The translations under genes and the position numbers were made by a program. Positions 19,684 to 32,285 of a DNA stretch of 64,000 nt are shown piece by piece. The notes under the pieces were generated by a model that ran no database searches, had not been told where the DNA came from, and worked only from the letters and a program-made list of their open reading frames with translations. Each line of letters begins with the position of its first letter. The stretch's first letter is position 1. This DNA comes from Lunularia cruciata (lineage: Eukaryota > Streptophyta > Marchantiopsida > Lunulariales > Lunulariaceae): positions 61,752,001 to 61,816,000 of the forward strand of contig OX419757.1 in NCBI GenBank assembly GCA_948567375.1, in the 5' to 3' direction.

Positions 19684-20869
19684 TTGAATCAACAGAACAT
19701 AGGTACTATATTCGCGTAGAAGAAAGCAAATTGAAACCAATGACATCATACAGCAGCGAAGATGGGGTACGCGTATGACAAACAGGATATACCTTCAACA
19801 GAGAAGAAACTCGAATACTTATTGACCATGACGACGTCGAGAAACAATTCACTGCCGAATCTCCCATTTTGCAGTGAATTCTCCTCAATAGAAGCGATTC
19901 CAGCGAAACAGGCTACTTCTAGTGAATGACCCAAGCACCGGTAGGTATGTCGGGAAGATCAATTGGTAATCGAGCTTCAGTTCTGCGTGCGTGAGCTTAT
20001 ATCTCTCATGCTTGTCAGCACAAGACTGGCCCTGCACTTTAATTCCTCGGACTGTTGATTCCAACCGAGTTTCTCCTAAAATCCTTCTTGATATGTCCTA
20101 AATATGTCACAGAACGCATCTTCATCTTCGGAACATCCACTTGTGAAAATGATGAAGTCCATTTTGAGTTGTGCCATCTTCAAACTAGGACTAGAGATCA
20201 CAAGCGTAGTACAAGTTGAATGCGAGCTTATGATCATTCACGTCTGATCAATGAGAATATCTTGAGAAGGTATGAAGATCAGGCAAAGAATTCAATTCTC
20301 AGACAACATGCTGTAAAGTAACACATACCCTCGAAGAAACAGAGCGCAGATTGCAAGTATAACATTACACTCAAATAGCAAATCGCTTAAGCCCTCAAGG
20401 ATAACGCAAGCCGACTACACGCGAAGCCTAACGGCTTAATTATAAAAGCGAGCTCCGATGCGGTACACCGATGTGTCAGTAGACCGACCGAAGAACTATC
20501 CAAGCTCTACCGGCCTCTATCGCTTGTATATTCGGCCTTTCCCTTTCAATCCTTGGCTTCATTACCTTCATATTATCTTTCCTTTTCTATCTTTTGGTTT
20601 ATTCGCTTTCGATTTTTGAATTAAATTAAATATTTTATTTCAGATTGGACCAAAGGTTTATCCTCTCTGACGAAGTAAGCCGTCTTTGACGAAGTAGTTC
20701 GAGAAATGACGTGCCACGGACCTTAACGAAATGCCGTGCCAGATTGGACCAAAAGTATTGAATCAGACCACCAGGAGTGACGTACCACCAGACCTTGACG
20801 AAAGGTTGCGATTTGCGATTTTCTTTGATGGAGCGAACGTGACAGAATATGGAATAGTGATAAAATAGT

Positions 20870-23800
20870 TCCCGGTCCAGTGGGATTGATCTCTTGAACA
20901 GCCAGACAGTAGGATAGATTTCTGGACACACATGGGCAGCACGGAGTCGTCCCAAGTGTGACATGCAGAGGGTAAGAACAGGGGAACTCCGCTGAAGCCA
21001 CAGAAGGAATAGTAGAATGCAGGAATGCTCACATTCGGAGTGAACGACGGCAATTATCAAACATAAGGCTCCAGTCCTGTTGGGGATCAAGGAAGCATTA
21101 AAAGAGCATAGAAGGAAGCTCTCGATGAGGTGAAATAGGCTACGGGAAGGTAATGATTCAGATTCATAGCAGGGAAGTTGCAGTTGATTTGAATGCTGGT
21201 TGTGAGCAAAGGAGGATGCTAGGTGGAAATTGACAGGCTGGTTTGTTGGATTGTAGAGCACCGGCTTTTGTTTCATCATTGTGTCGGTTTAGAGCTGCTG
21301 CGAAACAGCTTTGATTTCACTTTCATGAGACGGTTAGCTCCTTGTGAGCCACATAACAACTTGCGTTCTTGCATCAATTGTCGTGTCTGACACCAATCAC
21401 CAATCCGCTCTCACCTGTCTGCGTGGGGTTTTAAGAGTTGATAAAACTTTTACACTAGAGACGAGACCACGAAAGTGTTCTGCATTGAAGCCTCTCCTGC
21501 GTTGGCGAGGATGTGCAGGTACGCAGGAGCGAGAATTTGAAGCCGGATATATTTTCACCGATTCCGCGTCGAGCTGCGCAATTACTTAATCGCCGGGTGG
21601 GAGAGGTGTGAAACGGAGGAGGGCCTCATGACAGAGTCCAGGTAATCAAAATTTGACTCGATTCGAACAACTGATTGATCAAACTATCGCATGCTTCGAG
21701 TGTTTGTCACCACTAACTCCTTCTTTTCAAAATCCCGTGATTGACAGCTGCTATTCAGCAAGCTTGGATTTCACTGGCATGAGAAACCACCATGAGAAAA
21801 GATTATAGTAACCCCGCGCGGGTCATAGCAGGTATCTGACAATCGTGTCAGTTGTCTTTGCATTGGGACTTAACAGTTGTCCAATTCCATCTGTTGTGTT
21901 TGAGGTACTCCTGCCTAGATCTTCTCTGGTTACAGTTTCATGACAGTGATCTTCATTCCATTGCGTTTGCGGTAATTACAGGACCACTTGAGTATCTCAT
22001 CTTTGCTTATAAACTAAACAGCTCATCGCAGGAATTTATACAACTCAATTTATCATGGTACTACATTATAATTCCGTTCCTTTAGCAGAGTCGTCACATA
22101 TTCGATGTAAACATGCATTGGTAGGTAGAAAATATTCAAGAGATTACACAAAGATTTCCAGAACACTCTCAGTCGTTACTATCTACAATGTTAACTGAAC
22201 TCCCGTTTGAGAGTAAGACCCTTGCATGAACATTCTGGGCTACTCTTTCTCCTTCTGTCTTCTTCATAGTAATAATATTAGGCTAACAGTAATAGCTTCT
22301 CGTAATAGTATTAGGCTAATAGTAATAGCTTTTCCTCAGTAACCTCCTTTTAGACGAAACGGATTATGTTTGACCACTCCAAATACCAATCAGAATTTAG
22401 TTAACTAATATCAATCAGCATTAGCTGTATCATGTAATGTATCATGTAATTTAAGGTAAAATTGTAATTTTTATATCTATATTTTATATTTCAACTCATA
22501 GCACATGCACTGGATTTCGTCCACACACTTGCAGAAACAATTCCGTCATCCCGAAGGAGAACGTGGTTGTACAAATCTTCAACCATGCCTTTCCAAATCT
22601 GGATCATCAGAAGGTCGTTGCAGCCCGTGTGGACGAACCACGTATCTCAACTGCGTTGGGCTGTTGGCGCTCCCCGGCGCAGTCCGTCTATGAACATCAC
22701 GAGAATTCGTCCCCCAGATCTAGATCCGACTTTGTAAACCTTCTACAGATCCAAGTCATCACGAACCAAGGATTTGGATCGGCCCTTATGTATGGCAAGC
22801 TCTCTCATCGTAATTTCCGCCTGCTAACTTCCATGGCGCGTCAGGGAAATTTCTCCCAGCCACTTTGGTTCGAGGCCGTCAACGCGAAGCAGCAATTTAT
22901 CTCACAGTTCTCTTGATTCCGCTCCCTGCTGATCTTGCTGAAATCCACACTGCTGCAGCTGGTACTGGAAGTTTGCTTATGCGGAAGCTGCGTGCTCGAG
23001 CTATCCGTCTTTTGACACTCATCGGCATTCCCTCCATAGTCGCAGCTGTTGGCAAACTTGCCGAAAACTTGTGAGGGAGTATACTAAGTATATATACCAC
23101 TGATAATTGGTTTGAGGCAGTACGGTACTGGGTACAGTAATCTGACCGCGATTGACGTGAAGAAGAGTGTGATGCTTTTTCTTTAGGCAAACGATAATAC
23201 TTTGCGCAGTGGCTTTTGGGTTTGGCCATGCTTTTGTGCTTCCAAAGGCCAAGTACGACGACTCAACGTGGAAAGAGACACCTGTGTGGAGGATTGGCAA
23301 CAGAGCCAACAGATTCATGCGAAGATGAGATGTCATGATAGATTTGCATTGTTGGGGCTGAAGATTGTTCATGGAGATAGTTATTTCGCGGAGTCTGCCT
23401 CCCGATGGAAAGAACATGGACCTATTTTAACTGGGAAGAGATAAAAGTCTTGCGTAGCACATGGAGAGACGAGAGGATGGACTTACTTCATCGAGAGGCA
23501 GAGTTTCAGATCGGGAGCTGGCTGAAGGAGAACGATGAGAAACTAACAGAGTCAGGCGGGGTATGGAGGTGCTGCTGTGTTATGAAGCAAAGGAAAGAAG
23601 CACAGAGCGAGGACTCTGGGCCGAAGGAAGCATGAGATTCAATCCCCCCTGGATCAATTGGCTTCCACGAGGAGACGAGGAGATTTAAACAGGGCAGCGG
23701 TTCTTCGAAGTCGCACATGAAGAGGACAGCAGAACAGACGTCCGGGGCTGGCTTTTCACCCGATCGATGGGATTGAACCAGAATACAAAATAATGCATGA

Positions 23801-25450
23801 ATATTGATTTTGAGCGCTAGCATGAAAAGAAATGGGGGGCTGAAAAGGACAGATGTTTGAAGATGGACACCATGAAACAAGTGAAACAGATGATGCGGTG
23901 GCACTAAGAGGGAGCAGGAGGGCAATGGTACAATTCAGCCAAGCAGAGATTCAAAGTACGAGCTGCCATGAAGATAACGAGAACAATTAAACAAAGGGCA
24001 GTTTGTAATGAGATTTGAATGTGTACAAGTGATCGCAGCAACAGAGTCTGAATTGATTTAATGATTCGAAATTGAGAATGTCAACAACTTCTCATAGAAA
24101 CAGGGACAACTCAAACTGCTGTAATCAAACATTATTTTTTCTAGAACCTATCAAAGAGGTGATCTTGAAATTCAGTGAGAAAATGGTGCAATAAAGGAAG
24201 CATTTTATAAAATGATCTCAATTGAAACTGTTGTCCATCTCATGGTCTCCCTCTTGTCTGTCGATCAGTACTATCAAGCGATTGACTTGCAACTGATAAT
24301 ATCTTCGTTCTTCAGAAGTCCAACTTCATCGGAAAGAGCATATTCACCATACCGTACTGGCTCGAAATAACAACTTGGCTTACCCCTGGTGTACACTCGC
24401 ATACAGGTGCAGACGGTCATAAGAGCGGACATAAGACAATTTGCTCCTGCTGTTCGGGTGATGGTCAACAACATCTGCTGCCCGAATCTAGCAAGGAAAA
24501 ACGACACGGCTGACAAAACGAGTGAGTAGCACATTGGATGTACACACTTTCACATATGCAGCAAAGGATTTGGATTGAATAGCGAGCGGGGAAATTCTAC
24601 GGAGTACAGATCCGCAGGTACCATAGACGAGGTTGAATCAACAGAACATAGGTAGTATATTCGCCTCGCAGACAGAAAATTAAAACCAATGACAGGAAAG
24701 ATTGGGTACGCATACAACAAACAGAATACACGTTCAACAGAGAAGAAACTCGAATTGCCATCGGCAATGAAGAGCGAGAACAGTTCACTGCTGATCTCCC
24801 ATTCTGCAGTGAATTCTCCTTAATAGAAGTGATTTCGATGATACACGCTACTTTTTGTGAATGACGCGAGCATCGTTATGTCAGGGAGATCAATCGGTAA
24901 TCGAGCTTCAGTTCTGCGCGCATGAGCTTATATCTCTCACCCTTGTTGGCACTCGACTGGCCCTGCACATTCATTCCTCCGAACGTTGATTCCAGCCGAG
25001 TTCTCCTAAAATCTTTCTCGATATGTCCTAAATATTTCACAGACGGCATCTACAACTCGGAACATCCAATGGTGAAAATGATAAACTCAATTTTGAGTTG
25101 TGCCATCTTCACATTAGGATTAGAGATCACAAGCGTCCTACAAGTTGAACAGAATACAACTTGCAGCACATTCGAACTTATGCAAGACGGTATTCATTAA
25201 CGTTCGATCAATGAGAGACCCAAGAACACATCCTGAGAAGGATCGGAGATAAGTCAAATAAATCTATCCTAAGAGAACATGCTATAACGCTCACCCTTGA
25301 AGAACCAGAGCGCAGATTGCAACTCATTACATTACACTCAGAGAGCAAATCGTTTGAGCCCTCAAGAATAACGCAAGCACCTACACGCAAAGCCTGACGG
25401 CGTCACTACGAGAGCGAGTCTCCGATCCGGTAATCCGATCTACTAGTAGA
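20870..25450 (+). repeat. 4-kb repeat, copy B
   Basis: It is closest to copy D: both share the head GATAGATTTCTGGACACACA (from about 20910 and 55315) and the same gene remnant form. It carries the exon pair at 22833-23328. Regions 20870-22500 and 23330-25450 contain no supported gene. The 214-residue minus-strand ORF at 20635-21279 is broken in copy D and lacks any recognisable domain. Confidence 0.75.
22833..23328 (+). pseudogene. Two-exon membrane-protein remnant, copy B
   Basis: Exon 1 (22833-23070) begins MARQGNFSQPLWFEAVNAKQ. It has lost 13 bases relative to copy D just after KQQF, which shifts the frame. The second part recovers in the shifted frame as LLIPLPADLAEIHTAAAG and LTLIGIPSIVAAVGKLAENL. 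The donor GTGAGG at 23071 and acceptor TTCTTTAG before 23187 are intact. Exon 2 (23187-23328) reads QTIILCAVAFGFGHAFVLPK then AKYDDSTWKETPVWRIGN, and ends with NRFMRR and TGA. Same unknown family as the other three copies. Confidence 0.6.
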
Positions 25451-27469
25451 CCGGCCCAAGAACGATCCAAGCCGATTATGTTATAAAATACCCATTATGT
25501 GCCCACTTTTGGTTGTTGATCTCACAGTAAACTCATTGAACTGTATCTTTCGTTGGCTACGTCGATAAGCTACAATAACCACGGAATATATACTAAGTAT
25601 ATATATAAATCGCCTTAATCTTAAAGCGCCTAGAGAATCGGCAAACATTTCCTGAACACACTGCTTGTGGACAGATTGTAACAAGTCGATAGGTAAACGA
25701 TCCACACTTGTTAATCCCCAATCATATATTGTGAATAGTCTTATTTTATAGTATATGAATTGTTGTGTATAGCATGCGGGCAATGGAAGAGTATTCTGAT
25801 AGTTAGTTTATAGTGCCCCGCCTTCCTATAACATGTAATTGAATTTGCGCATTTGAAAATCAAATTCAACTTACTTTGCAATTTGAAACTCAATTAGTAA
25901 TATCAGTTAATGATATTAGTATTGCATCGTATTAAATAAATAAAGATTAATAAATCTAGTATGCTAAGATTAATAAAGTAAGATTAATAAATCTAAATGC
26001 TTCTTCATTTGATTTATTTCAAGCCTCTAACTCATCGTGTCTTATATATATGTTATCATTATGTACAATCTTATATATATGTTATCATTATGTATCTTAT
26101 ATATATGTACTCATATGTTAGCAAGCAAATCAATTTGGGGTATACTTTTTGTGTAGTTCATAGTTTTGGTGTGATATTCACATATTCAACTACTCAATTG
26201 TCAATGGAGTCCAATTATCCATATTTTATGAATCATGTGTGGTTATTGATCTATGAAAAATGATTTAGTCACATTGGTATTCGCATTGCACCACAAATCA
26301 CTATTAGGTTTATAGATAAGGTTCATGTCTAAGATATCTCCTTGGACTTCAGTTAAACCTTTAGTTAATAGACAACCACTAACATTAACACAAAAGGCCT
26401 CCTCATATTCATATTCCTTGGATTCCAAAGTTGAGTTTAGATCCCAAGCAACTTGGATACCCTCTTTCTTATATAGAGTTTGTGACTAAATACGAGTATA
26501 ACACCCATAGATATATGTATGCTCTATAGATGAATCCAGTTTTATGTTGATAATAGTTAAAGATGCTGAGATAGCGAGTTCAACAAAGCTTTTTAAGTTT
26601 AGCATAATTAGCTAAAGTTTGCTACAGCATACATAAAGGTAGTGTAATTTAAAAGAGCTTGTAAGAGCCCGGTGAATGTGTACATCTCACTCTCACGGGC
26701 AGTACAAGATTGATTTGATATTATTCTTAAAATTTGATTTTGAGAAAAGAGGTGAAAATACTTGGATCCAAAATCCTTTTTAGTTAGAGATATACTAACT
26801 TATAAACCTTCTTCCCTTTCAAGTCTTCTAAATTATGCCCCACTCAAAACATTATAGTTATACCCTAAGTTTTACAACATTTTATTCATAGTTTTGAGTC
26901 AAGGTTTCATTATAATGGTTTTGTCAAGGGCTTTCCAACAGTACTAAGCATAGTACTTTGGATACTTGATGCTTAAGGTATAGTCCTAAATAAATAATAA
27001 ATAAATAAATAATTTGAAATTATTTTTTTTGCTTAATATGAACTCAGATCCAAATTTTGAGACAAGAAAACATAGTTTGAACCCCAACTCATACAACATA
27101 GTTTATTTTATGTGCTCGTTAAAATTTTTGTGCCTAATTGGAAACAACTTGATGAGAGCTTTCTAATATTTTCCTAATAATGAAATTAACTATACACTAA
27201 CTAACTATTAACTATGTAGTCTAGGGTATTTAAAGTAACCGCAAACTCAAGGCTTACCTCACAACTTATGGAGTTTCCTCTTTGGGGAATTAATGCACAT
27301 TGGTATAAATACCCTGGTCATTCATCTACCAATACAACTACAAAAGTTTCCAAAAAAGTATGCATATGAAGGTAATGAAAAAAAAATTCATTACCTTCTT
27401 TATATTAGAAAACAGCATGACCCAACCAACCAACGGCTATTCCATCTCCTCAAGCCACAAGACAGCTGG
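25451..27469. other. AT-rich intergenic stretch
   Basis: I see no convincing gene. A 29-bp unit (CTTATATATATGTTATCATT plus ATGTACAAT) is repeated at 26041 and 26070. A minus-strand ORF at 26428-26243 (ESKEYEYEEAFCVNVSGC) is extended upstream by in-frame sequence, but I recognise no family and would not call it a gene. Poly-A/T runs are common. Confidence 0.6.
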
Positions 27470-28134
27470 CCCATGCGGGTTGGAAGTCAGAAGGCCTGTA
27501 GTACACTCCTAAGCCTTCGCTCCGTGAAGGGGGATGGCTCTTACGTGATTCACATGGCTCTTTCGGGCACCAGTGGCCCACTAAAAGACAAAGTATGGCA
27601 GTGATAATTCTGATGGAGCTCATGTGCACCTCAGGTCTGCCTGATGTTCAAACCCTCAGCAGGAGCCTATATGTCAGGCAGCTCTAGTGCCATTTGAGTC
27701 CCTCAACTGGAAGATTTTCTAGGTTAATGGGTTGGGTGATATAACAGGCAATAGAACTTTCAAACGTCCCATTCTATGACAGGTTCAGTTTTCCCGAGAG
27801 CAAGCATATTGACTTTCCAAGAAAACACATCAGGGTTCTGATTTTTGACATTCGAGATTGAACATATATGTAATATGTCATAAATTTTCATTTTTGGATG
27901 TGTTGGGCTATTTTATCGCTTGGATTGAAGGTTATCAATACTTGTCATGTGTGATTTAAAATTGAAGACAATAGATTAATATTGTAGTGACATTTTAGAG
28001 ATGAAATTTCTCTATCAAACTAAAATTTTCCATGTGTATGTTTGAATATTGTGCAGAAGAATGAAAGAGATTATATAGAATGAGAATGTTTCGGGAGCTC
28101 TTCCACCTATGGAACCAAATATATTTGTGAGAGA

Positions 28135-29128
28135 TTTGTAGGCTCCATCCAAGAAGAAGCTTGGTGCAAAAAAGAAAAATTCAACATCAAAGGATGCTCT
28201 TGTGAGAGGTATGATTTTGACTATTTCATATGTAGATTGAGATACTATTCCAAAATAATAGTATGTTTTTTTTTTATTGTTGTCAATTGTGTTTATAGGC
28301 ATTTTTGTTCCAAAGAAGGCTAAAGTGGAGTGGATTTCTAGTCATGTGAGGCTTTTTTTTGGATATGTATGAAGACATTTATTTTAATCATTGTAACCAA
28401 GGCAAAGTAAGTAAGGATCAGTGGAAGGTGTTTGCTAATAGGTTCAATGAAGCTATCAGTATAACACCACCTTATGAGCCGCCACAAATTCTTAGGAACA
28501 AGCTTGATGGTCTAGTTAAAAATACAGGGTTGAGAAAAGGAAAACAGACCACAGGTACAAAACCAAGTTCATGGGAGTTCTATAAACACATGCATAGAAT
28601 TAGAAGTGGTTCACCCAAAGAACAAGGCATTCTAGAAGCATGTGATGGTGGTATTAAAACTTCAATAAATAGTGAGAGGGGTTTGTAGACTTGATTGATG
28701 AAACTATTGATGGGAGTGAGGAAGCATCTCATATAAATCAAACTGAACAATCATATATGGATGTTTTGATATCTGATGATGAGAAAGAAACACCACAAAT
28801 CTCTACACTTTCTCTAGAGACAATTGGTAATCAGGCCACAATCAGTCTTAGGACAAAAGCTTATGCTCAACCTGGTGTTGTTGTGCAATGTAACAAAAAG
28901 TGAAGAGTATCAAAAAAAGGTGAAGATGAAATGTAGAAGTGTATGCTTGAATTTACTCAAGTAGTGAAGGAAGCAAATGTGAAGAGATCCTTACAAGAAG
29001 ATCATAAATTTGACTTGATGATGGTTCAAGAAGAATGCAAGATGGATTTAATGAGCCAAATGCTTGAATTGAAGCGGATGGAGCTTGAAATCTTGAAAAA
29101 AACCTACGTGGACCGCCATCTTGAGTAA
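28135..29128 (+). pseudogene. Harbinger ORF1, Myb/SANT-like DNA-binding protein
   Basis: A short lysine-rich exon (APSKKKLGAKKK, from about 28142) ends near a GTATGA donor at 28209. A TTTATAG acceptor precedes the next exon at about 28299 (PKKAKVEWISSHVRLF). The SANT-like domain follows: MYEDIYFNHCNQGK, SKDQWKVFANRFNEA, PPQILRNKLDGLVKNTG and SSWEFYKHMHRI. The C-terminal part (to 29128) is Glu/Lys-rich and probably coiled-coil (MLELKRMELEILKK). An eight-T run near 28352-28359 is one base too long and shifts the frame between VRLF and DMYEDIY. Stops at about 28686 and 28901 break the rest. Such proteins pair with the transposase to bind element ends. Confidence 0.75.
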
Positions 29129-29144
29129 GTAAATACCTTCACTC

Positions 29145-30332
29145 TCAAACTGCATTTGCTATATCTAGATGAGCATGAGCACTTTTGAATTTCTCATACA
29201 AAGCTGCTCTTACTAATTCACCTCTAGTTTTACTCCATTTATTTGTTGTAAATCCTAGGAATGGCAAAATATATGCTCCATTCATATGCTCATCCACTAC
29301 ATTGACGTTAGTAGGTAATGGTTCTCCTTGTTGAGTTACAAAGTTGTGTAGGACTTCACATGCAAGTGTCATTCTTGGAATAACTTCCAATCACATTGGA
29401 AAATCCCTCAGTATGCTCCATCTACCTTTCAATTGACCAAAGGCATTCTCCACATCTACACATGCTTTTGATGTATGGTTGTCAAATACATTTTGCATAG
29501 GTTCTCCTTGATGTGAATGTTGATGCCAACATTTCAACAACCATTGAAGTAATGGATAGGCTGTATCTCAAAGGATCAATGGTGGAATCACTTGTATCGT
29601 ATGGTTTTCTTGTGGCAAAATGAGTGTTGGCTGAATGAGAGCTGTCTCTTATTCCATTGCTTGATATAAGTTGGACTGTCCTAAATGTGCAACATCATGA
29701 GTAGATCCAAGCATTGTACAACACAAGTCCCAAAACCAAGATCTGAATCACGAACACCTTGTAGCAGAATAGAGTAATCTGAGTGTCTATTCCTATAGTG
29801 TTTAGGATAAAATCTCATAGCTGGTTTGATTCTAAATTTGATATGTGTATCATCTATACAACCAATGATTTGTGGGATTTCACAGATCTGTGCAAACTTT
29901 GACATGCTCTCAATACATTTTGCTATTGTAGGCCATCTTATGTATGTAGAGTATATTTTATCTTTTTTTGTTAGTATCTCAGCTACAATTATAGTGTACT
30001 TCACTATAGTAGATTGACCAAGACAATACAAATCACTAAGTTCTCAATGGTGAATTGTGTGCAAATTTGTGTAAAACTACAACTACACATTTTTCTAACT
30101 ACACTCTTTTTCTAGCATATAGCAATTCAGACATAGTAGGCACATGTAGTTCAATCTCATCAACCAATTTCTTAAAACTCTGATATGACATTTGGTGCCT
30201 GCTTCTCATATGGTTGTTTAGAAAGTCTAAATCTATTGACCATACTTGCTTGTGAACAATCTCCCACCATGTGTACTGTCTTGGTATCACCCAAAGTCTC
30301 TTGGTATTCCTCTTTGAGATAGCAAAAAACAA
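29145..30332 (-). pseudogene. Harbinger DDE transposase (broken)
   Basis: The minus-strand pieces are 30332-30099 (YTWWEIVHKQVWS, MRSRHQMSYQSFKKLVDEIE), 30031-29681 (RWPTIAKCIESMSKFAQICE, IPQIIGCIDDTHIKFR, PKHYRNRHSDYSILLQGV) and 29390-29145 (RMTLACEVLHNFVTQQGEPL, DEHMNGA). IDDTHI holds the first catalytic Asp of the DDE nuclease. 29391-29680 contains the later catalytic region with stops. The family member at 51540-52673 has the same order of blocks. Convergent arrangement with ORF1 is typical of the superfamily. Confidence 0.85.
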
Positions 30333-30689
30333 TTATTTGACATTAAGAAATAGCTCCAGAACTCTGGTGTAATATCTTCCTCTTGTTCACAAATTTTTTC
30401 TCCCATTAACAATGTGGCTAACTCCATGAGATTTTCTGTTTTGGACTCCATTAACCAAAAAACATGAGATCACAAAAATCCATCTTGAATATGTGAAAGA
30501 GGACTGAAAACTGAATCCAATGAGCACTTTTCTATTCAAAGTGAGTGTGAGAAGCAAAAGATATGGACATTTGCAAGTCCCAAACTCCTTACTTGTCATA
30601 CCCTAATATGAAAACTGGTTACCTGTTAACACCAGTTGATAATCCAAAGTGACCTGTCATTGCAAGTATATTTATGTGTGTGACATACG

Positions 30690-30870
30690 TCCAAGTTAAC
30701 TGGCTGGACCTTTGCACTTCCATGGACCCCTAAAGATACTCTTTCAGTCATTGCTTAGAAGGCTAATGTCCAAGTTAACTGGCCGGACCTTTGCACTTCC
30801 ATGGACACCTAAAGATACTCTTTCCGTCAATGCTTAAAAGGCTAACGCTTAAAAGGCTAACGTACTACAA
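30690..30870 (+). repeat. 75-bp tandem duplication plus short repeats
   Basis: GTCCAAGTTAACTGGC-GGAC with CTTTGCACTTCCATGGAC appears at about 30690 and again at about 30768. GCTTAAAAGGCTAACG is then doubled near 30831-30862. The text belongs to the same terminal-sequence family as the array at 31586-32285. Confidence 0.75.
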
Positions 30871-31130
30871 GCATCACTGAACCATGTGAAGTGGCCTTCT
30901 GCATGATTCCATTCCACCTCTCCATCAATGTCTAGAGAGTGTGGAGCATCTTACCCGATCCACATGGCTCTATCGGGCTTTGGCGGCACACTAAAAGACA
31001 AATTCTGGCCATGATTTTGATGGAGCCCTGATCGAGCTCATATGCATGTCGGGTCTACCTGACGTTCAGAGCCCTCGGCTGGAGCCTATACGACGGGCAG
31101 CTCTGGGTCTGTTTGAACCGGGAAATTTTC

Positions 31131-31585
31131 TAGGTTAATGGGTCTATTGCACGGCGGGTAAACAATGTGCAATAGAACTGTCAAAATTCTCTTTCTATGA
31201 CAGGTTTTAGTTTTCCCCATAATGAACCTTCCGACTTTCAGGCTTCGCGAAACCCAGTCTTTCTTTTTTCTTTCCAAGGAAATACATTTTCGATTTTGAT
31301 ATTTGATTTTTGAGGTTGGATACATAGGTAACAATGTGGTTTCTCTCCTCAACAATTGACTAACTCCATGAAATTTTCTATTTCAGATTTCATTAACAAA
31401 AGTCTATATTGAATATGTGAAGTATTGAAAATTGAATGAACCCTGTTTTCTTCAAAATGAATGGATGAGTCAAAAGATATTAATATTTGTAAACATCGAT
31501 TTCTTTGTTTACTCGACATACCCTAGTTCGAAAACTGCTTACCTGTTAATGCCAATCAATCATCCAAAGTGATCTGCCAAGTATA
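31131..31585. other. Spacer with Harbinger-type terminal sequence
   Basis: There is no gene. Part of it (31340-31590) resembles 30380-30660, with similar text about CTCCATGAAATTTTC, ATTGAATATGTGAA and ACCTGTTAATGCCA. It is therefore a diverged second copy of the element end. Confidence 0.5.
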
Positions 31586-32285
31586 GATATGAGGTTAACG
31601 TACGTCCAAGTTAAATACCGGAGCTATGCTCTCCCATGGACACATTATAATATTCATTCCGTCTATGTTTTAAAGGCTGATGGACGTGAAAACTGACGTA
31701 CATCATTGAGCCATGTGAAATGACCTGAACATCCACATCAGAGTCCTTCCACATCAGACTGTTGCCCGTACATATGAGGTTAACGTACGTCCAAGTTAAA
31801 TACCGGAGCTATGCTCTCCCATGAACACATTATAATACTCATTCCGTCTATGTTTTAAAGTTTTGACGTCCATCATTGAGCCATATGAAATGGCCTGAAC
31901 ATCCACATCAGAGTCCTTCCACATCAGACTGTTGCCCGTACATATGAGGTTAACGTACGTCCAAGTTAAATACCGGAGCTATGCTCTCCCATGAACACAT
32001 TATAATACTCATTCCGTCTATGTTTTAAAGTTTTGACGTCCATCATTGAGCCATATGAAATGGCCTGAACATCCACATCAGAGTCCTTCCACATCAGACT
32101 GTTGCCCGTACATATGAGGTTAACGTACGTCCAAGTTAAATACTGGAGCTATGCTCTCCCATGGACACACTATAATATTCATTCCGTCTATGTTTTAAAG
32201 GCTGATGGACGTCTAAACTGACGTACATCATTGAGCTATGTGAAATGGCCTGAACTTCCACATCAGACTGTTGCCCGTACTTGTT
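31586..32285 (+). repeat. Tandem array of about 170-185 bp units
   Basis: GAGGTTAACGTACGTCCAAG begins at 31591, 31776, 31946 and 32116, giving steps of 185, 170 and 170 bp. Each unit runs through TCCCATG-ACACATTATAATA, ATTCCGTCTATGTTTTAAAG, CATCATTGAGCCAT-TGAAAT and ends CAGACTGTTGCCCGTAC. The two middle units are nearly identical. The unit text matches the terminal sequence of the Harbinger-like elements (compare 30870-30890, and the inverted ends at 50500-50700 and 54595-54780). Confidence 0.9.

Larger units (their letters stand above)
16330..20560 (+). repeat. 4-kb repeat, copy A
   Basis: This unit resembles B (20870-25450), C (46580-50310) and D (55130-58474). It is closest to C: both share a partial duplication near 17553-17750 and 47584-47780. 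It contains splice-like sites (GATGTGCAG|GTATGC near 16438 and GTCCAG|GTAAAC near 16552) and the coding remnant at 17727-18226. Downstream, 18240-20560, I see no gene. The long minus-strand ORF at 18378-18917 is not supported as coding. The unit ends near TATCGCTTGTATATTCGG. Confidence 0.75.
27470..31130. mobile_element. PIF/Harbinger-like element 1
   Basis: Two convergent genes of the PIF/Harbinger type lie here: a Myb/SANT-like ORF1 on plus (28135-29128) and a DDE transposase on minus (30332-29145). Flanking blocks resemble each other in direct orientation: 27535-27800 and 30950-31200 share CACATGGCTCT-T-TCGGGC, CACTAAAAGACAAA, TTCTAGGTTAATGGGT and TTCTATGACAGGTT. The exact ends and target duplication could not be fixed. 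Both genes are broken, so the element is immobile on its own. Confidence 0.7.

Noticed and set aside
19298-19749. Overlapping minus-strand ORFs with internal repeats (CILSNFPARCSIQIF twice)
   Set aside because: The repetition comes from the 107-bp DNA duplication, and copy C shows only a shorter form. No evidence of coding.
20635-21279. 214-residue minus-strand ORF in repeat B
   Set aside because: The related sequence in copy D is split into several frames, there is no known domain, and differences do not favour third positions. Judged a chance ORF opposite repeat sequence.
26243-26428. Small minus-strand ORF ESKEYEYEEAFCVNVSGC
   Set aside because: No recognised family, no second copy in the window and no clear start or splice context.
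31586-32285. CRISPR-like array
   Set aside because: The repeat units are about 170-185 bp and contiguous without spacers. This is an ordinary tandem array in a eukaryotic genome.
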